This document shows positions 32,736 to 41,426 of a DNA stretch of 52,821 nucleotides, one piece after another. The position numbers and the translations under genes were made by a program. This DNA comes from RGIG5579 sp045655865. GTDB taxonomy: Bacteria > Bacillota > Clostridia > Oscillospirales > SIG627. A model generated the notes under the pieces. The model saw only the letters and a list, made by a program, of their open reading frames with translations. It was not told the DNA's origin and did not search any database. Position 1 is the first letter of the stretch, and each line of letters starts with the position of its first letter. The stretch lies in NCBI GenBank assembly GCA_045655865.1, contig JAZOQB010000038.1, forward strand, positions 1 through 52,821. Direction: 5' to 3'.

Positions 32736-33671
32736 ATGAAAACAAATGAGATACCGCTCTATCTTGCACCTATGGCAGGGGTGGGAGATCGGGCCTTTCG
32801 GGAGCTTTGCGCCCAGTTTGGCGCAGATTTCTTCTGTACGGAAATGATTTCTGCCAAAGCAGTCCATTTCAAAGACAAAAAGACCGCCGCTCTCGCTGAG
32901 ACGGGGGAGGTGGATCGGCCAATCGCCATCCAGCTATTTGGAAGCGACCCGGAGATCATGGGGGAAGCGGCAAGGACGCTGGGAGACGGAAAAAAATGCG
33001 AGTGGATCGATTTGAATTTTGGCTGTCCGGTTCCTAAGATCGCGGGAAATGGAGATGGCAGTGCCCTCATGAAGGATCCCCGTCGCTGTGGGGAAGTGGT
33101 CCGGGCGGTGGTAGAGGCAACGGCTTTGCCGGTTTCGGTAAAGATCCGCGCCGGCTGGGATCAAAACAGCATCAACGCGCCGGAAATCGCCCGGATCTGT
33201 GAGGAAGCCGGGGCGCGGCGCATTGCCGTTCACGGCAGGACTCGCTCCGATTTTTACCGTGACGGTACGTTGCGGCCGGCGGTGATCCGGGCGGTGAAAG
33301 AAGCGGTTTCCGTCCCTGTGATTGCCAATGGAGACATTCGCGACGGAGAAAGTGCTTTGCGGCTTCTGGATGAAACTCGGTGTGACGGTTTGATGATCGG
33401 CCGAGGGGCTGTAGGTTCTCCATGGGTATTTTTGCAGGTTCGTGCGGCGCTCACCGGGAAAACGCCGGACCCGGTGGATCAAAAAGAGGCCATTGGCCGA
33501 CACCTGGAGTTGGCTTTTCGCTACAAGCCACAAACCGCGGGGCGGGAGATGCGGACGCATATGGTCCATTATCTCAAGGGTTTTCGCGGTGCGGCTTCTC
33601 TCCGGGAGCGGGTGGCCCACGCCCAACGCTTGGAGGATTATTTGGAATTGGTAGAGGCATTGCAAGATTGA
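32736..33671 (+). CDS. tRNA-dihydrouridine synthase
   Basis: The 311-residue flavoenzyme reduces uridine in the tRNA D loop. It opens with LYLAPMAGVGDRAFRELC, carries SAKAVHF, WIDLNFGCPVPKIAGNGDGSALM (the Cys in FGCP is the active acid), VKIRAGWD, VHGRTRSDFY and VIANGDIRD, then DGLMIGRGAVGSPW for FMN binding. These are all Dus hallmarks. No ribosome binding site precedes the ATG and an in-frame TGA at 32721-32723 prevents any longer start, so it is probably translated from a leaderless mRNA. DusA/B/C subtype is not assigned. Confidence 0.95.
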   Translation: MKTNEIPLYLAPMAGVGDRAFRELCAQFGADFFCTEMISAKAVHFKDKKTAALAETGEVDRPIAIQLFGSDPEIMGEAARTLGDGKKCEWIDLNFGCPVPKIAGNGDGSALMKDPRRCGEVVRAVVEATALPVSVKIRAGWDQNSINAPEIARICEEAGARRIAVHGRTRSDFYRDGTLRPAVIRAVKEAVSVPVIANGDIRDGESALRLLDETRCDGLMIGRGAVGSPWVFLQVRAALTGKTPDPVDQKEAIGRHLELAFRYKPQTAGREMRTHMVHYLKGFRGAASLRERVAHAQRLEDYLELVEALQD

Positions 33672-33734
33672 GGGCAGAAAACCCCTTTGACGGCTTTGGA
33701 AAGGTCTGCCGGGGGACATCTTTCTCAAACAAAA

Positions 33735-33766
33735 AAGCCCGCCTGAGAGTTTTTCAGGCGGGCTTG
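33735..33766. terminator. Bidirectional terminator between dus and dnaJ
   Basis: Twelve-base-pair stem AAGCCCGCCTGA (33735-33746) with TCAGGCGGGCTT (33754-33765). The plus-strand tail is T-rich but interrupted. On the minus strand the stem is followed by a run of T, so it fits best as the end of the heat-shock operon. Confidence 0.85.
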
Positions 33767-33796
33767 ATTTCTTTTTGATTTGCAATAGGATATGTG

Positions 33797-34927
33797 TTAC
33801 TTAAACAAATTTTTCAGTTTTTCCGAAAAGCTTTTTTTGCCGGAGAGATTGGTGGGACTGCAACTTTCATCGAACTTTTGAAGAAGCTCTTTTTGATTGT
33901 GAGAGAGGTTCTTTGGGACCTCGATCTGCACGGTAAAGTAGAGATTGCCCCGACGTGTACTGCGAATGATCTGAACACCCCGTCCCTTCAAGGCAAACTG
34001 CGTTCCGGTCTGAGTTCCCTCCGGGATCTTGTAACTTTCCTTGCCCTCCAAGGTGGGAATCTGGATCTCTCCGCCCAAGGCGGCTTCTGCAAAGGAGATG
34101 GGAACTTCGCAATAAATGTCGTATCCACGCCGCTCGAACACGGGATGGGGGCGAATGTTGATCTCTACCACCAAGTCTCCCGCTTCGCCGCCGCGTCGTC
34201 CGGCGTTGCCCTGATTTCTCAGCAAAATGCGCTCTCCATCGCCGATTCCGGCGGGAATGGTGGCATCGAATTTTTTATTCTTTCGTTCCACTCCCTGACC
34301 GTGACAGTTGGTACAGGGATTTTTCACCACTTTTCCTACGCCACCGCACACATCACAGGGACGGGTGCTTTGAAAGACTCCCATGACCGTGCGCTGCTGG
34401 ACCCGGATCTGTCCGGACCCTCCGCATTTGGAGCAGGTCTCCGGTTTGGTGCCCGGTGCCGCACCCGTTCCCGAGCAGGTGCTGCAGTTCTCGGTTCGGG
34501 CAAAGCTGATGGTCTTTTTGCAGCCAAAGGCGGCCTCCTCGAAGGAGATGACGATGCGGGCAAGAATGTCCTCCCCGGGAATGGGGCCTCCGCTGCGGCG
34601 TGAGCCACCTCCGAAGAAGGTGGAAAAAATATCGCCCATATCAAAGTCCATTCCGCCAAATCCGCCGAAACCACCGCCGCCTCCGGCACCGTAATTTGGG
34701 TCAACGCCGGCGTGGCCGAACTGGTCGTAGCGGCTCCTTTTTTCTGAATCGGAAAGGACGGAGGAGGCCTCGTTCACTTCCTTAAAGTTCTGCTCTGCGG
34801 TGGCATCGCCCGGGTTCATATCCGGGTGATATTTTTTTGCCAGCTTACGGTAGGATTTTTTGATCTCGTCCTCACTGGCGTCCCGACCCAATCCCAGAAC
34901 TTCGTAATAATCGCGTTTGTCTGCCAT
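33797..34927 (-). CDS. dnaJ: Chaperone protein DnaJ
   Basis: The 376-residue co-chaperone stimulates DnaK ATPase. It has the J domain with HPD (YHPDMNPGD, about 30-40), a Gly/Phe-rich linker (about 75-105), and four CxxCxGxG zinc-finger repeats: CSTCSGTG, CSKCGGSG, CDVCGGVG and CTNCHGQG (about 145-215). The C-terminal substrate domains follow, with IRPHPVFERRGYDIYCEVPISFAEAALGGEI. It is the last gene of the operon, separated from dnaK by a long hairpin. Confidence 0.98.
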   Translation of the reverse strand: MADKRDYYEVLGLGRDASEDEIKKSYRKLAKKYHPDMNPGDATAEQNFKEVNEASSVLSDSEKRSRYDQFGHAGVDPNYGAGGGGGFGGFGGMDFDMGDIFSTFFGGGSRRSGGPIPGEDILARIVISFEEAAFGCKKTISFARTENCSTCSGTGAAPGTKPETCSKCGGSGQIRVQQRTVMGVFQSTRPCDVCGGVGKVVKNPCTNCHGQGVERKNKKFDATIPAGIGDGERILLRNQGNAGRRGGEAGDLVVEINIRPHPVFERRGYDIYCEVPISFAEAALGGEIQIPTLEGKESYKIPEGTQTGTQFALKGRGVQIIRSTRRGNLYFTVQIEVPKNLSHNQKELLQKFDESCSPTNLSGKKSFSEKLKNLFK

Positions 34928-34958
34928 GATATGTTCCTTAATTCTTTTTTACACCACA

Positions 34959-34988
34959 CCCCCAAGCAGACTCTTGTCTGCTTGGGGG
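34959..34988 (-). repeat. Long hairpin between dnaK and dnaJ
   Basis: A 13-bp perfect stem (34959-34971 with 34976-34988) with a 4-base loop sits between the dnaK stop and the dnaJ start. On the operon strand it is followed by GTGTGGTG, not a U tract. It is therefore more likely a processing or stability element, or a partial terminator, than a full stop. Confidence 0.75.
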
Positions 34989-35019
34989 ATGTGTTTATTT
35001 CCCGTTGGGAAATTTTTGT

Positions 35020-36861
35020 TTACTTCTGGTCGTCGGACGCGTCGGTAAAGTCGGCGTTGTAGGTACCGTTGCTGTCAGGACCGGCCTGGCCTGCTCCGGC
35101 GGACGCATCAAATCCTTGGGCATCGCCCTGGGTTGCTTGATAGAGCTTCTCGCTGACTTTGTAAAGGGCCTGGGTGAGGGCTTCGGTATCGGCTTTGATC
35201 TTGGCAAAATCTTCGCCCTTCAGGCTTTCTTTCAACGTTTCCAAGGCGCTGTTGATGGGGGCCTTGTCTTCCTCGGTGAGCTTGTCCCCGGCATCGGCCA
35301 TGGTCTTTTCGCACTGGAAGACCAGGTTTTCGGCATTGTTTTTGGTTTCCACGTTTTCTTTCAGGATCTTATCCTCGGCGGCGTGCATTTCCGCTTCTTT
35401 CACCGCTTTTTCAATATCCTCCTTGCTCATGTTGGAGGAGGCGGTGATGGTAATGTGCTGTTCCTTGCCGGTGCCCTTGTCGCAAGCGGTGACGTTCACG
35501 ATGCCGTTGGCATCAATATCAAAGGTAACCTCGATCTGCGGAATGCCGCGCATGGCAGGGGGGATTCCGTCCAGAGTAAATCTTCCCAGGGTCTTGTTGT
35601 CCCGGGCCATTTCCCGCTCACCCTGGAGAACGTGGATCTCCACAGAAGTCTGATTGTTGGCGGCGGTGGAGTAGATCTGGCTCTTCTTTACAGGAATGGT
35701 GGTGTTGCGCTCGATGAGCTTGTTGAACACGCCTCCCAGGGTTTCAATGCCAAGAGACAAGGGAGTTACGTCCAGAAGGAGCACGTCCTTCACATCGCCT
35801 CCCAGAACACCGCCCTGAATGGCGGCGCCGATGGCCACACATTCATCGGGGTTGATTCCTTTGAAGGGCTCTTTTCCGGTGAAGTTCTTTACTGCTTCCT
35901 GGACAGCGGGGATACGGGAAGAACCGCCTACCAAGAGGACTTTTGCAATGTCACTGGGTTGCAGACCGGCATCGCTGAGAGCCTGACGGGTGGGACCCAT
36001 GGTCTTTTCCACCAGATCGGCGGTCAGTTCGTTAAATTTGGCACGGGTGAGGGTAGCGTCAAAGTTCTTGGCGCCGTTGGCGTCTGCGTAGATAAAGGGC
36101 AGGGTGATGTTGGTAGACTGCATTCCGGAAAGCTCGATCTTGGCTTTTTCAGCGGCTTCCTTCAGTCTTTGCTGCGCGGTTTTGTCTTGACGCAGGTCAA
36201 TGCCGTGTTCTTTCTGGAAAAGATCTGCCATCCAGTTGATGATCTTTTCATCAAAATCATCGCCGCCCAAGCGGTTGTTACCTGCGGTTGCCAACACCTC
36301 AAACACGCCGTCGGAGATTTCCAAAACGGACACGTCAAAGGTACCGCCACCCAAATCGTAGATCATAACCTTTTGCTCTACGTCTTTGTCAATGCCGTAG
36401 GCAAGCGCTGCGGCAGTAGGCTCGTTAATGATTCTCTGCACTTCCAGACCGGCGATCTTGCCTGCATCTTTGGTGGCCTGGCGCTGAGCATCGGAAAAGT
36501 ATGCGGGTACGGTGATGACCGCGTCGGTTACGGGGCAGCCCAAATAGTTTTCCGCATCGGTCTTTAATTTTTGCAGGATCATGGCAGAGATCTCCTGAGG
36601 AGTGTAGCTCTTGCCGTCGATTTCTACTTTGCGGCCGGTTCCCATATCTCTCTTAATGGAAGAGATGGTGCGGTCCGGGTTGATGATAGCCTGACGCTTT
36701 GCGATCTGGCCTACCATTCTTTCCCCGGTTTTGGAAAATGCCACCACGGATGCGGTGGTTCTTGCTCCTTCCGGATTGGGGATGACCACCGGTTCGTTTC
36801 CTTCGAAAACGGCAACGCAGGAATTGGTGGTACCCAAGTCAATTCCAATGATTTTTCCCAT
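35020..36861 (-). CDS. dnaK: Chaperone protein DnaK (Hsp70)
   Basis: The 613-residue Hsp70 has the ATPase domain with GIDLGTTNSCVAVFEG, the connecting-loop region VIYDLGGGTFDVSVLE and VGGSSRIPAVQEAVKNFTGKEPFKGINPDE, then the substrate domain (from DVTPLSLGIETLGGVFNKLIERNTTIP). The helical lid and a Gly/Ala-rich C-terminal tail follow. It lacks the insertion typical of proteobacterial DnaK in the ATPase domain, as in other Gram-positives. It is cotranscribed with hrcA and grpE upstream and dnaJ downstream. Confidence 0.99.
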   Translation of the reverse strand: MGKIIGIDLGTTNSCVAVFEGNEPVVIPNPEGARTTASVVAFSKTGERMVGQIAKRQAIINPDRTISSIKRDMGTGRKVEIDGKSYTPQEISAMILQKLKTDAENYLGCPVTDAVITVPAYFSDAQRQATKDAGKIAGLEVQRIINEPTAAALAYGIDKDVEQKVMIYDLGGGTFDVSVLEISDGVFEVLATAGNNRLGGDDFDEKIINWMADLFQKEHGIDLRQDKTAQQRLKEAAEKAKIELSGMQSTNITLPFIYADANGAKNFDATLTRAKFNELTADLVEKTMGPTRQALSDAGLQPSDIAKVLLVGGSSRIPAVQEAVKNFTGKEPFKGINPDECVAIGAAIQGGVLGGDVKDVLLLDVTPLSLGIETLGGVFNKLIERNTTIPVKKSQIYSTAANNQTSVEIHVLQGEREMARDNKTLGRFTLDGIPPAMRGIPQIEVTFDIDANGIVNVTACDKGTGKEQHITITASSNMSKEDIEKAVKEAEMHAAEDKILKENVETKNNAENLVFQCEKTMADAGDKLTEEDKAPINSALETLKESLKGEDFAKIKADTEALTQALYKVSEKLYQATQGDAQGFDASAGAGQAGPDSNGTYNADFTDASDDQK

Positions 36862-36938
36862 TGTATTTTCCTCCTTGACTCAATAATTCTCTAGTTTATT
36901 CTATGTTTCTTTTTTGATTCTATGTTTCCACGGCTACC

Positions 36939-37490
36939 TTAGCCGGAAACTTTTACCATGGCGTGGCGGATCACCTTGTCTCCCACGGCGTAGCCTTTTT
37001 GGAGAACCTCGGTGATGGTGTTTTCGGGGACGCCCTCTTTTTCCTCCCGGAAAACCGCTTCGTGAAAACGGGGATCGAATTCCTCACCCACGTTTGCGAC
37101 CTCTTGGATCTGCATGCCGTGGAGGATCTCAAAAAACTGATTGACGATCATGTCCACTCCCTTTTGGTAATCCTGGGCACTGCTGTATTTCTGGGCACGC
37201 TCCAGATTATCAAAAACGGGAAGCAGGGAGCGGATCACCTCGCATTGAGCGGAAAAGAAAAGGTCTTCTTTTTCTCTGGCAGATCTTTTTTTGAAGTTTT
37301 CAAATTCTGCCAGAGTCCGAAGATACCGATCCTCCCGCTGAGCGAGAAGCTCCTTTGCCTGTTCCAATTCCTTTTTCAGGGAAAGTACCTCTTCGCTTTC
37401 CCCGTCCGGTGTTTTCTCTTCGGCAGGGGAGGTCTCCTCATTGATTTCTTCGTTTACGGTGTCATTCATTTTCTCTTTTTTTTCTGTCAT
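36939..37490 (-). CDS. grpE: Nucleotide exchange factor GrpE
   Basis: The 183-residue protein has an acidic N-terminus (about 1-40), a long coiled coil (LKKELEQAKELLAQREDRYLRTLAEFENFKKRSAREKEDL) and a C-terminal beta domain (FDPRFHEAVFREEKEGVPENTITEVLQKGYAVGDKVIRHAMVKVS). GrpE releases ADP from DnaK. It begins 4 bases after hrcA ends, and 77 bases separate it from dnaK. Confidence 0.97.
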   Translation of the reverse strand: MTEKKEKMNDTVNEEINEETSPAEEKTPDGESEEVLSLKKELEQAKELLAQREDRYLRTLAEFENFKKRSAREKEDLFFSAQCEVIRSLLPVFDNLERAQKYSSAQDYQKGVDMIVNQFFEILHGMQIQEVANVGEEFDPRFHEAVFREEKEGVPENTITEVLQKGYAVGDKVIRHAMVKVSG

Positions 37491-37494
37491 GGTT

Positions 37495-38538
37495 TCATCC
37501 TTTTGTTTCGATCAGCGGCAAATTCGGCCGGAAGCCGTGCACTGCGTGGATTTGCTTGGCAAGATACTCCAGTTTTGCCATTGCCTTGGCGTAGTCCATC
37601 CGCTTAGGTCCGATGATACACACCGCGCCCTGCGCATCTCCCAAACGGAAGGGGCAGGTAACAAAGCTGGCACCGTCAAGTCCCGGCTCGTCGGAAGCGA
37701 TGTGAACCCGGAGTCCGGATGGAAATTCTTGACAGAAGCGGTGGATCAATAGATCCTGGTTTTCCAATTCCCGAAGGATCGCTTCTGCTCGGTTTTCTTC
37801 CCGAAATTCGGGGAAGGAGAGAAGATTGGAAAGGCCGCGGGTGAGAACGATCTCACGGCCAAGGGCGGCCATCACTTCGTAGATCAACTGGATCAGGGGG
37901 CCGATGAGGGAGCGAAATTCTCCCAATTCTTTTTCCATGGCCCGGATACGCTCCAGGGTAACACCGCCCAGTTCTTTTTTTGTCAAGTGGTCGTTGAGTA
38001 CCCCAACCAGAAAGGCCAACTGATCGGGATCCAGGGGAAATTCCAACTGCAATTGCCTTGTGATGGCTTTTCCGGCGGAGGTGATCATCACCAAAAGAAA
38101 GCTTTGGGGATTTACCCACACCCCTTCAAAACGCTCGATCGTGCCCGTCCTCTCTTTAGAAAAGGCCGCAATGGTGTAACCGGTCATTCTCGCCAGAAGC
38201 GCGGCCATATCCCCCAGGACCTGATCGGTGGGACGTGCCGGCTGGGAGAGAAGGGAGTTGAGAAGCAAGGTCTCCTCAAAGCTTGGCGGCGCAGATTCCA
38301 TGAGAGAATCCACGTAGATCCGATAGCCCCGCCCGGTGGGCACGCGCCCTGCCGAGGTGTGAGGATGGGACAACAGGCCCATTTTCTCCAGATCGTTCAT
38401 TTCGTTTCGGATGGTGGCGGAAGAACAGGGCGTTTTCAGCTTGTCCATCAAGGTCTTGGATCCAACGGGCTCTCCGGTGGTGATGTAAGCGTCAATGACT
38501 TCTTTTAAGATCTCTTGTTTGCGCGGACTTAGTTTCAT
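37495..38538 (-). CDS. hrcA: Heat-inducible transcription repressor HrcA
   Basis: The 347-residue repressor binds CIRCE and shuts off the heat-shock operon. An N-terminal winged helix (KQEILKEVIDAYITTGEPVGSKTLMDKLKTPCSSATIRNEMNDLEKMGLLSHPHTSAGRVPTGRGYRIYVD) is followed by the GAF-like and dimerisation domains. I start at ATG 38536-38538; the ten-codon extension would read from the region next to CIRCE and lacks a ribosome binding site. It is the first gene, so it controls itself. Confidence 0.97.
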   Translation of the reverse strand: MKLSPRKQEILKEVIDAYITTGEPVGSKTLMDKLKTPCSSATIRNEMNDLEKMGLLSHPHTSAGRVPTGRGYRIYVDSLMESAPPSFEETLLLNSLLSQPARPTDQVLGDMAALLARMTGYTIAAFSKERTGTIERFEGVWVNPQSFLLVMITSAGKAITRQLQLEFPLDPDQLAFLVGVLNDHLTKKELGGVTLERIRAMEKELGEFRSLIGPLIQLIYEVMAALGREIVLTRGLSNLLSFPEFREENRAEAILRELENQDLLIHRFCQEFPSGLRVHIASDEPGLDGASFVTCPFRLGDAQGAVCIIGPKRMDYAKAMAKLEYLAKQIHAVHGFRPNLPLIETKG

Positions 38539-38557
38539 TTTTTCACCGCCTCGCACT

Positions 38558-38584
38558 TTAGCACTCAAGGCATTCGAGTGCTAA
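38558..38584. promoter_or_regulatory. CIRCE operator
   Basis: A perfect TTAGCACTC (38558-38566), nine bases, and GAGTGCTAA (38576-38584). This is the exact CIRCE consensus. It sits between the promoter and hrcA, so the HrcA made here should bind it. Confidence 0.97.
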
Positions 38585-38597
38585 ATCCTTTGTCCAT

Positions 38598-38626
38598 ACT
38601 CTACCACGAAAGAGAAAACTTGTCAA
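38598..38626 (-). promoter_or_regulatory. Sigma-A promoter of the hrcA operon
   Basis: Perfect TTGACA (38621-38626), 17-base spacer, TAGAGT (38598-38603), about 14 bases upstream of CIRCE. Confidence 0.87.
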
Positions 38627-38753
38627 GGGTATCACAAAAAATTCACAATTATTCCCTACAGATAAGGATTCCCAAAGATTTTGCTTTTTAACGGGAGAAT
38701 TTCGTCTTTTTTCGTTCCTATCTTTTGATACCATGGAGAAAAAGGAGGTCAAA

Positions 38754-40190
38754 ATGAGAGGGATACGGTTTTTTTGCGCCATTTGTGCAATATTTTTTTT
38801 CGTTCCTTTGCTCTGGATTCAGGGTGGAGCTGGGGAATGTGTTGTTTGCCGGGATTTGGCAGAGAGGGGATTTCCCCCGTCTTACCGGGAGGGGCTTTGC
38901 GCCCTTTGTTTGATGCATCCCAATTGGGAATTTGAGGCTCTTGAGGTGACGGCGCTTTCCCGGGAGCGGGGAGAGGATTATACGTTTTCCCTGGTTTTGG
39001 ATCAAGAGATCCAGGTTCCGGCGCGAAACCTGGTTTCCGCTTCGGCGGCATTCGCCCCCTATCGGGACCTTACCGGTCAGAGGCATGATTCCGGCCTTTA
39101 TTCGGCCAGCCGGGAGGCGGTGGCTTATTTTTTGGATCCGCGGAATTTTTTGACGGAACAAGGGGTTTTTCAATTTCTCGTCTGTTCCGGTGGCAAATCC
39201 TCTGACCGAGAGAGCGTAGAAAAGATTCTGGTGGGCACTTGTCTTGAGGGGAAAGGCGTGGAAAACGTTTTAATTGCCATTGCCAATGAGAGGAACCTTG
39301 ATCCTTTGCCCTTGGCGGCACGGCTTTTTCAGGAGCAGGGAAAAGAGGGAAACGTTCTTTTTTGGGGCAATGCGGGTACCACCCTTTGGCATTGGTATGA
39401 AACGGGGACCCAGACGGAGGATGGGCGCCGGGTCTTGGCACCCGGATCCGGCTATGACCGGGAGGAGCTTGTTTCCCTGGACGGATACTTCAATCCCTTC
39501 AACGCTCAGGCCTCCGGCCAGGGAGCTTTTGCTGTTTATTGCGCCGGGGCCGGGCATGCGAAGAAAATGGGTTGGGATACCTTGGAAAAGGGATTGCGGG
39601 GCGGTGTGGAAAAGATCGCAGACGAGTATCTTCTCCGTTATCAAGGGACCCCTTACCTGCAAAAGTGGAATGTGGATCCTCGCTCCCTTTCCGACAATGG
39701 CGCCTCCCGAAATTTTTGGGGTCAGTATATGCAAAACATCGGTGGGGCGAAAAGCGAGGGAGATACCTTGTTTCGAATTTTTTTGGAAAGCGGAAATTTA
39801 GATAGGCCGCACCGCTTTCAGATTCCCGTGTATGAAGGGATGCCCGAGATCCCCTCTGCCGATCCGGCTCGGGGCGCCTGTGCCGCTTTTGCCTCGCAAG
39901 AGTCTCCGGTGTCTTTTCACCGTTATGAAGAGGAAGAAGGAGGAAAAAAAGAAGAGGAGGGAGAGACAGAAATGGAAGCTTGGGTCCCCCCGGAAAAAAA
40001 GAACCCGGAAACGGTAGAAAAAGCATCCTTGTCCCCTCTTTTTCGAGGATTCCTTTTGTTGGTCTTTTTTCTCGTCTCCTTTGTTCTTCTGCTTGTGCTC
40101 ACGCGTCTTCTGCATTTTCTTTCTCCTGTTTTATTGCGAGATTCCGGGGAAATTTGGTTAAAATATCAAAAAAAATCGAAAAAAAATTAA
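38754..40190 (+). CDS. Membrane-anchored glucosaminidase-like protein
   Basis: The 478-residue product has a hydrophobic N-terminal signal/anchor (about 4-23). A short region with two CxxC pairs (C29/C32 and C49/C52) precedes HPNWEFEAL. A LytD-like glucosaminidase domain (about 120-370) follows, with YFLDPRNFLTEQGVFQFL, ARLFQEQGKEG (E194 where the catalytic glutamate is expected), GYFNPFNAQASGQG and a C-terminal TPYLQKWNVDP and QYMQNI. These match clostridial cell-wall N-acetylglucosaminidases. A Glu/Lys-rich linker leads to a C-terminal membrane helix (about 440-465) and a basic tail. AAGGAGG sits 5 bases before the ATG. No operon partner. Confidence 0.83.
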   Translation: MRGIRFFCAICAIFFFVPLLWIQGGAGECVVCRDLAERGFPPSYREGLCALCLMHPNWEFEALEVTALSRERGEDYTFSLVLDQEIQVPARNLVSASAAFAPYRDLTGQRHDSGLYSASREAVAYFLDPRNFLTEQGVFQFLVCSGGKSSDRESVEKILVGTCLEGKGVENVLIAIANERNLDPLPLAARLFQEQGKEGNVLFWGNAGTTLWHWYETGTQTEDGRRVLAPGSGYDREELVSLDGYFNPFNAQASGQGAFAVYCAGAGHAKKMGWDTLEKGLRGGVEKIADEYLLRYQGTPYLQKWNVDPRSLSDNGASRNFWGQYMQNIGGAKSEGDTLFRIFLESGNLDRPHRFQIPVYEGMPEIPSADPARGACAAFASQESPVSFHRYEEEEGGKKEEEGETEMEAWVPPEKKNPETVEKASLSPLFRGFLLLVFFLVSFVLLLVLTRLLHFLSPVLLRDSGEIWLKYQKKSKKN

Positions 40191-40220
40191 AATTTTCTCT
40201 CTCCATTTTTTTGCTGGTTA

Positions 40221-40229
40221 TGGTATAAT
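40221..40229 (+). promoter_or_regulatory. Extended -10 promoter of the CarD-type gene
   Basis: TGGTATAAT at 40221-40229 is an extended -10 element with perfect TATAAT. No good -35 box is present, as is usual for this class. Confidence 0.65.
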
Positions 40230-40283
40230 GATAGATAATAAGAGATCGATCAATTCAATTTATAACAGCAAGGGAGAAGAAGT

Positions 40284-40820
40284 ATGTTTCAGGTGGGGGA
40301 CCGCGTACGGTACGGACAGGCAGGTGTTTGCCGCGTTGAAGAAATCCGCCTTATGAACCTGGGCGGCCAAGAGCGGGAATACTTTGTCCTAACGCCCCTT
40401 TATCGCTCCGGGACGGTGGTATACGTTCCCTGTGAAAACCGGGAGCTTGTGGATCGAATGCTTCCTCTTTTAACACCCGATCAGGCCTTGGAGATCCTGG
40501 CGGAGGTGACAGAAAAGGAGACGGAATGGAATCGGGATTTCCGTAGCCGCAGTGACGAAGCGAAAAAAGCCTTGGTTTCCGGAGACCGGAGAGAGGCGCT
40601 TTTTCTCATTAAGAATATTTACGCTCACAAAAGAGTTTTGATCGGAGAGGGTAAGTATGTCCACACCACGGACGATTGCTATCTTAGAGATGCGGAGGAG
40701 CTTATCTTTCACGAGTTTTCTCTGGTTTTGGGAAAGGAATACCGGGAGATTTCGGACATGGTAAGAAAGGCCTTTGGCCATGAGGAAATGAAAAAAGGGG
40801 AAGCGTCCCAAGAAGAATAG
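40284..40820 (+). CDS. CarD/CdnL-type transcriptional regulator
   Basis: The 178-residue protein opens with the RNA-polymerase-binding CarD domain (MFQVGDRVRYGQAGVCRVEEIR...GQEREYFVLTPLYRSGTVVYVPCENRELVDRM). A helical C-terminal domain follows (about 75-165), including FRSRSDEAKKALVSGDRREALFLIKNIYAHK and an ending in EYREISDMVRKAFGHEEMKK. CarD proteins contact the polymerase beta subunit and the promoter to adjust open-complex stability. GGGAG precedes the ATG. It ends at a shared terminator. Confidence 0.93.
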   Translation: MFQVGDRVRYGQAGVCRVEEIRLMNLGGQEREYFVLTPLYRSGTVVYVPCENRELVDRMLPLLTPDQALEILAEVTEKETEWNRDFRSRSDEAKKALVSGDRREALFLIKNIYAHKRVLIGEGKYVHTTDDCYLRDAEELIFHEFSLVLGKEYREISDMVRKAFGHEEMKKGEASQEE

Positions 40821-40829
40821 AAAAAGGAA

Positions 40830-40861
40830 AAGATCGAGGCATGATGCCTCGATCTTTTTTT
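40830..40861. terminator. Bidirectional terminator between the CarD gene and spoVFB
   Basis: Thirteen-base-pair stem (40830-40842 with 40844-40856, AAGATCGAGGCAT against ATGCCTCGATCTT) followed by TTTTTTT. Upstream A-rich sequence serves the minus-strand spoVF genes. Confidence 0.92.
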
Positions 40862-41426
40862 AAAAGAAGACCGGCTGGAGCTGTTGTCCGGCAAGGGCGG
40901 CCTCGATGGCCTCCGGGACCCGGTCAAAGTCACACTGAAGGGAACTTGGCTTGGAGGAGGGATCGTCTTGCCGGAGGGGAACGAAATAAAATCCTTTGCG
41001 ATCTGCCAGCGCGCCGAGATTTTTTGCAGAGCCGGAGAGGGCGTCGTTGGTAGAGAGGGCAATGAGAACACCCTTTCCTCCTCGGCGGTGGGATTTTGTG
41101 GCCATGGTTACCGAGGTGTCGGTGATGCCAAGAGCGATTTTGGATAAAGTGTTTCCGGTGCAGGGGCAGATCACAAGCAGATCCAAGAGGTCTTTCGGTC
41201 CCAGGGGCTCTGTTTCCACAAAACTGGAAAGAGGTTTTTTGCCGCAGATCTCCTCAAGGCGCGCCAAAACTTCTTCTTTGGAAAAAAATCGGGTATCGGT
41301 TTGGGAGACGTGCTCAGAGACAATGGGAATGATCTCATAACGATCCTTCAACGTTTCCATCACCCGGAAGGTTTTTTCCAAGGTGCAGAAGGAACCGGTC
41401 AGCGCAAAGCCGATAACGGGTTTCAA
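40860..41426 (-). CDS. spoVFB: Dipicolinate synthase subunit B
   Basis: The 188-residue flavoprotein-like subunit opens KPVIGFALTGSFCTLEKTFRVMETL, the standard SpoVFB start. CPCTGNTLSKIALGITDTSVTMATKSHRRGGKGVLIALSTNDALSGSAKNLGALADRKGFYFVPLRQDDP is its conserved core. With subunit A it makes dipicolinic acid, the calcium chelator of the spore core, in the mother cell. It overlaps the spoVFA stop by 4 bases (ATGA), so it is translationally coupled. The stop lies inside the shared terminator. Confidence 0.96.
   Translation of the reverse strand: MKPVIGFALTGSFCTLEKTFRVMETLKDRYEIIPIVSEHVSQTDTRFFSKEEVLARLEEICGKKPLSSFVETEPLGPKDLLDLLVICPCTGNTLSKIALGITDTSVTMATKSHRRGGKGVLIALSTNDALSGSAKNLGALADRKGFYFVPLRQDDPSSKPSSLQCDFDRVPEAIEAALAGQQLQPVFF

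Noticed and set aside
35005..36567. A 520-codon open frame antisense to dnaK
   Set aside because: It mirrors the codon bias of dnaK on the opposite strand. Long antisense frames over dnaK are a common artefact, and no start signal or domain is visible.
38539..38568. A ten-codon extension of HrcA
   Set aside because: It begins inside the CIRCE operator and would put the start codon upstream of the likely ribosome binding site.
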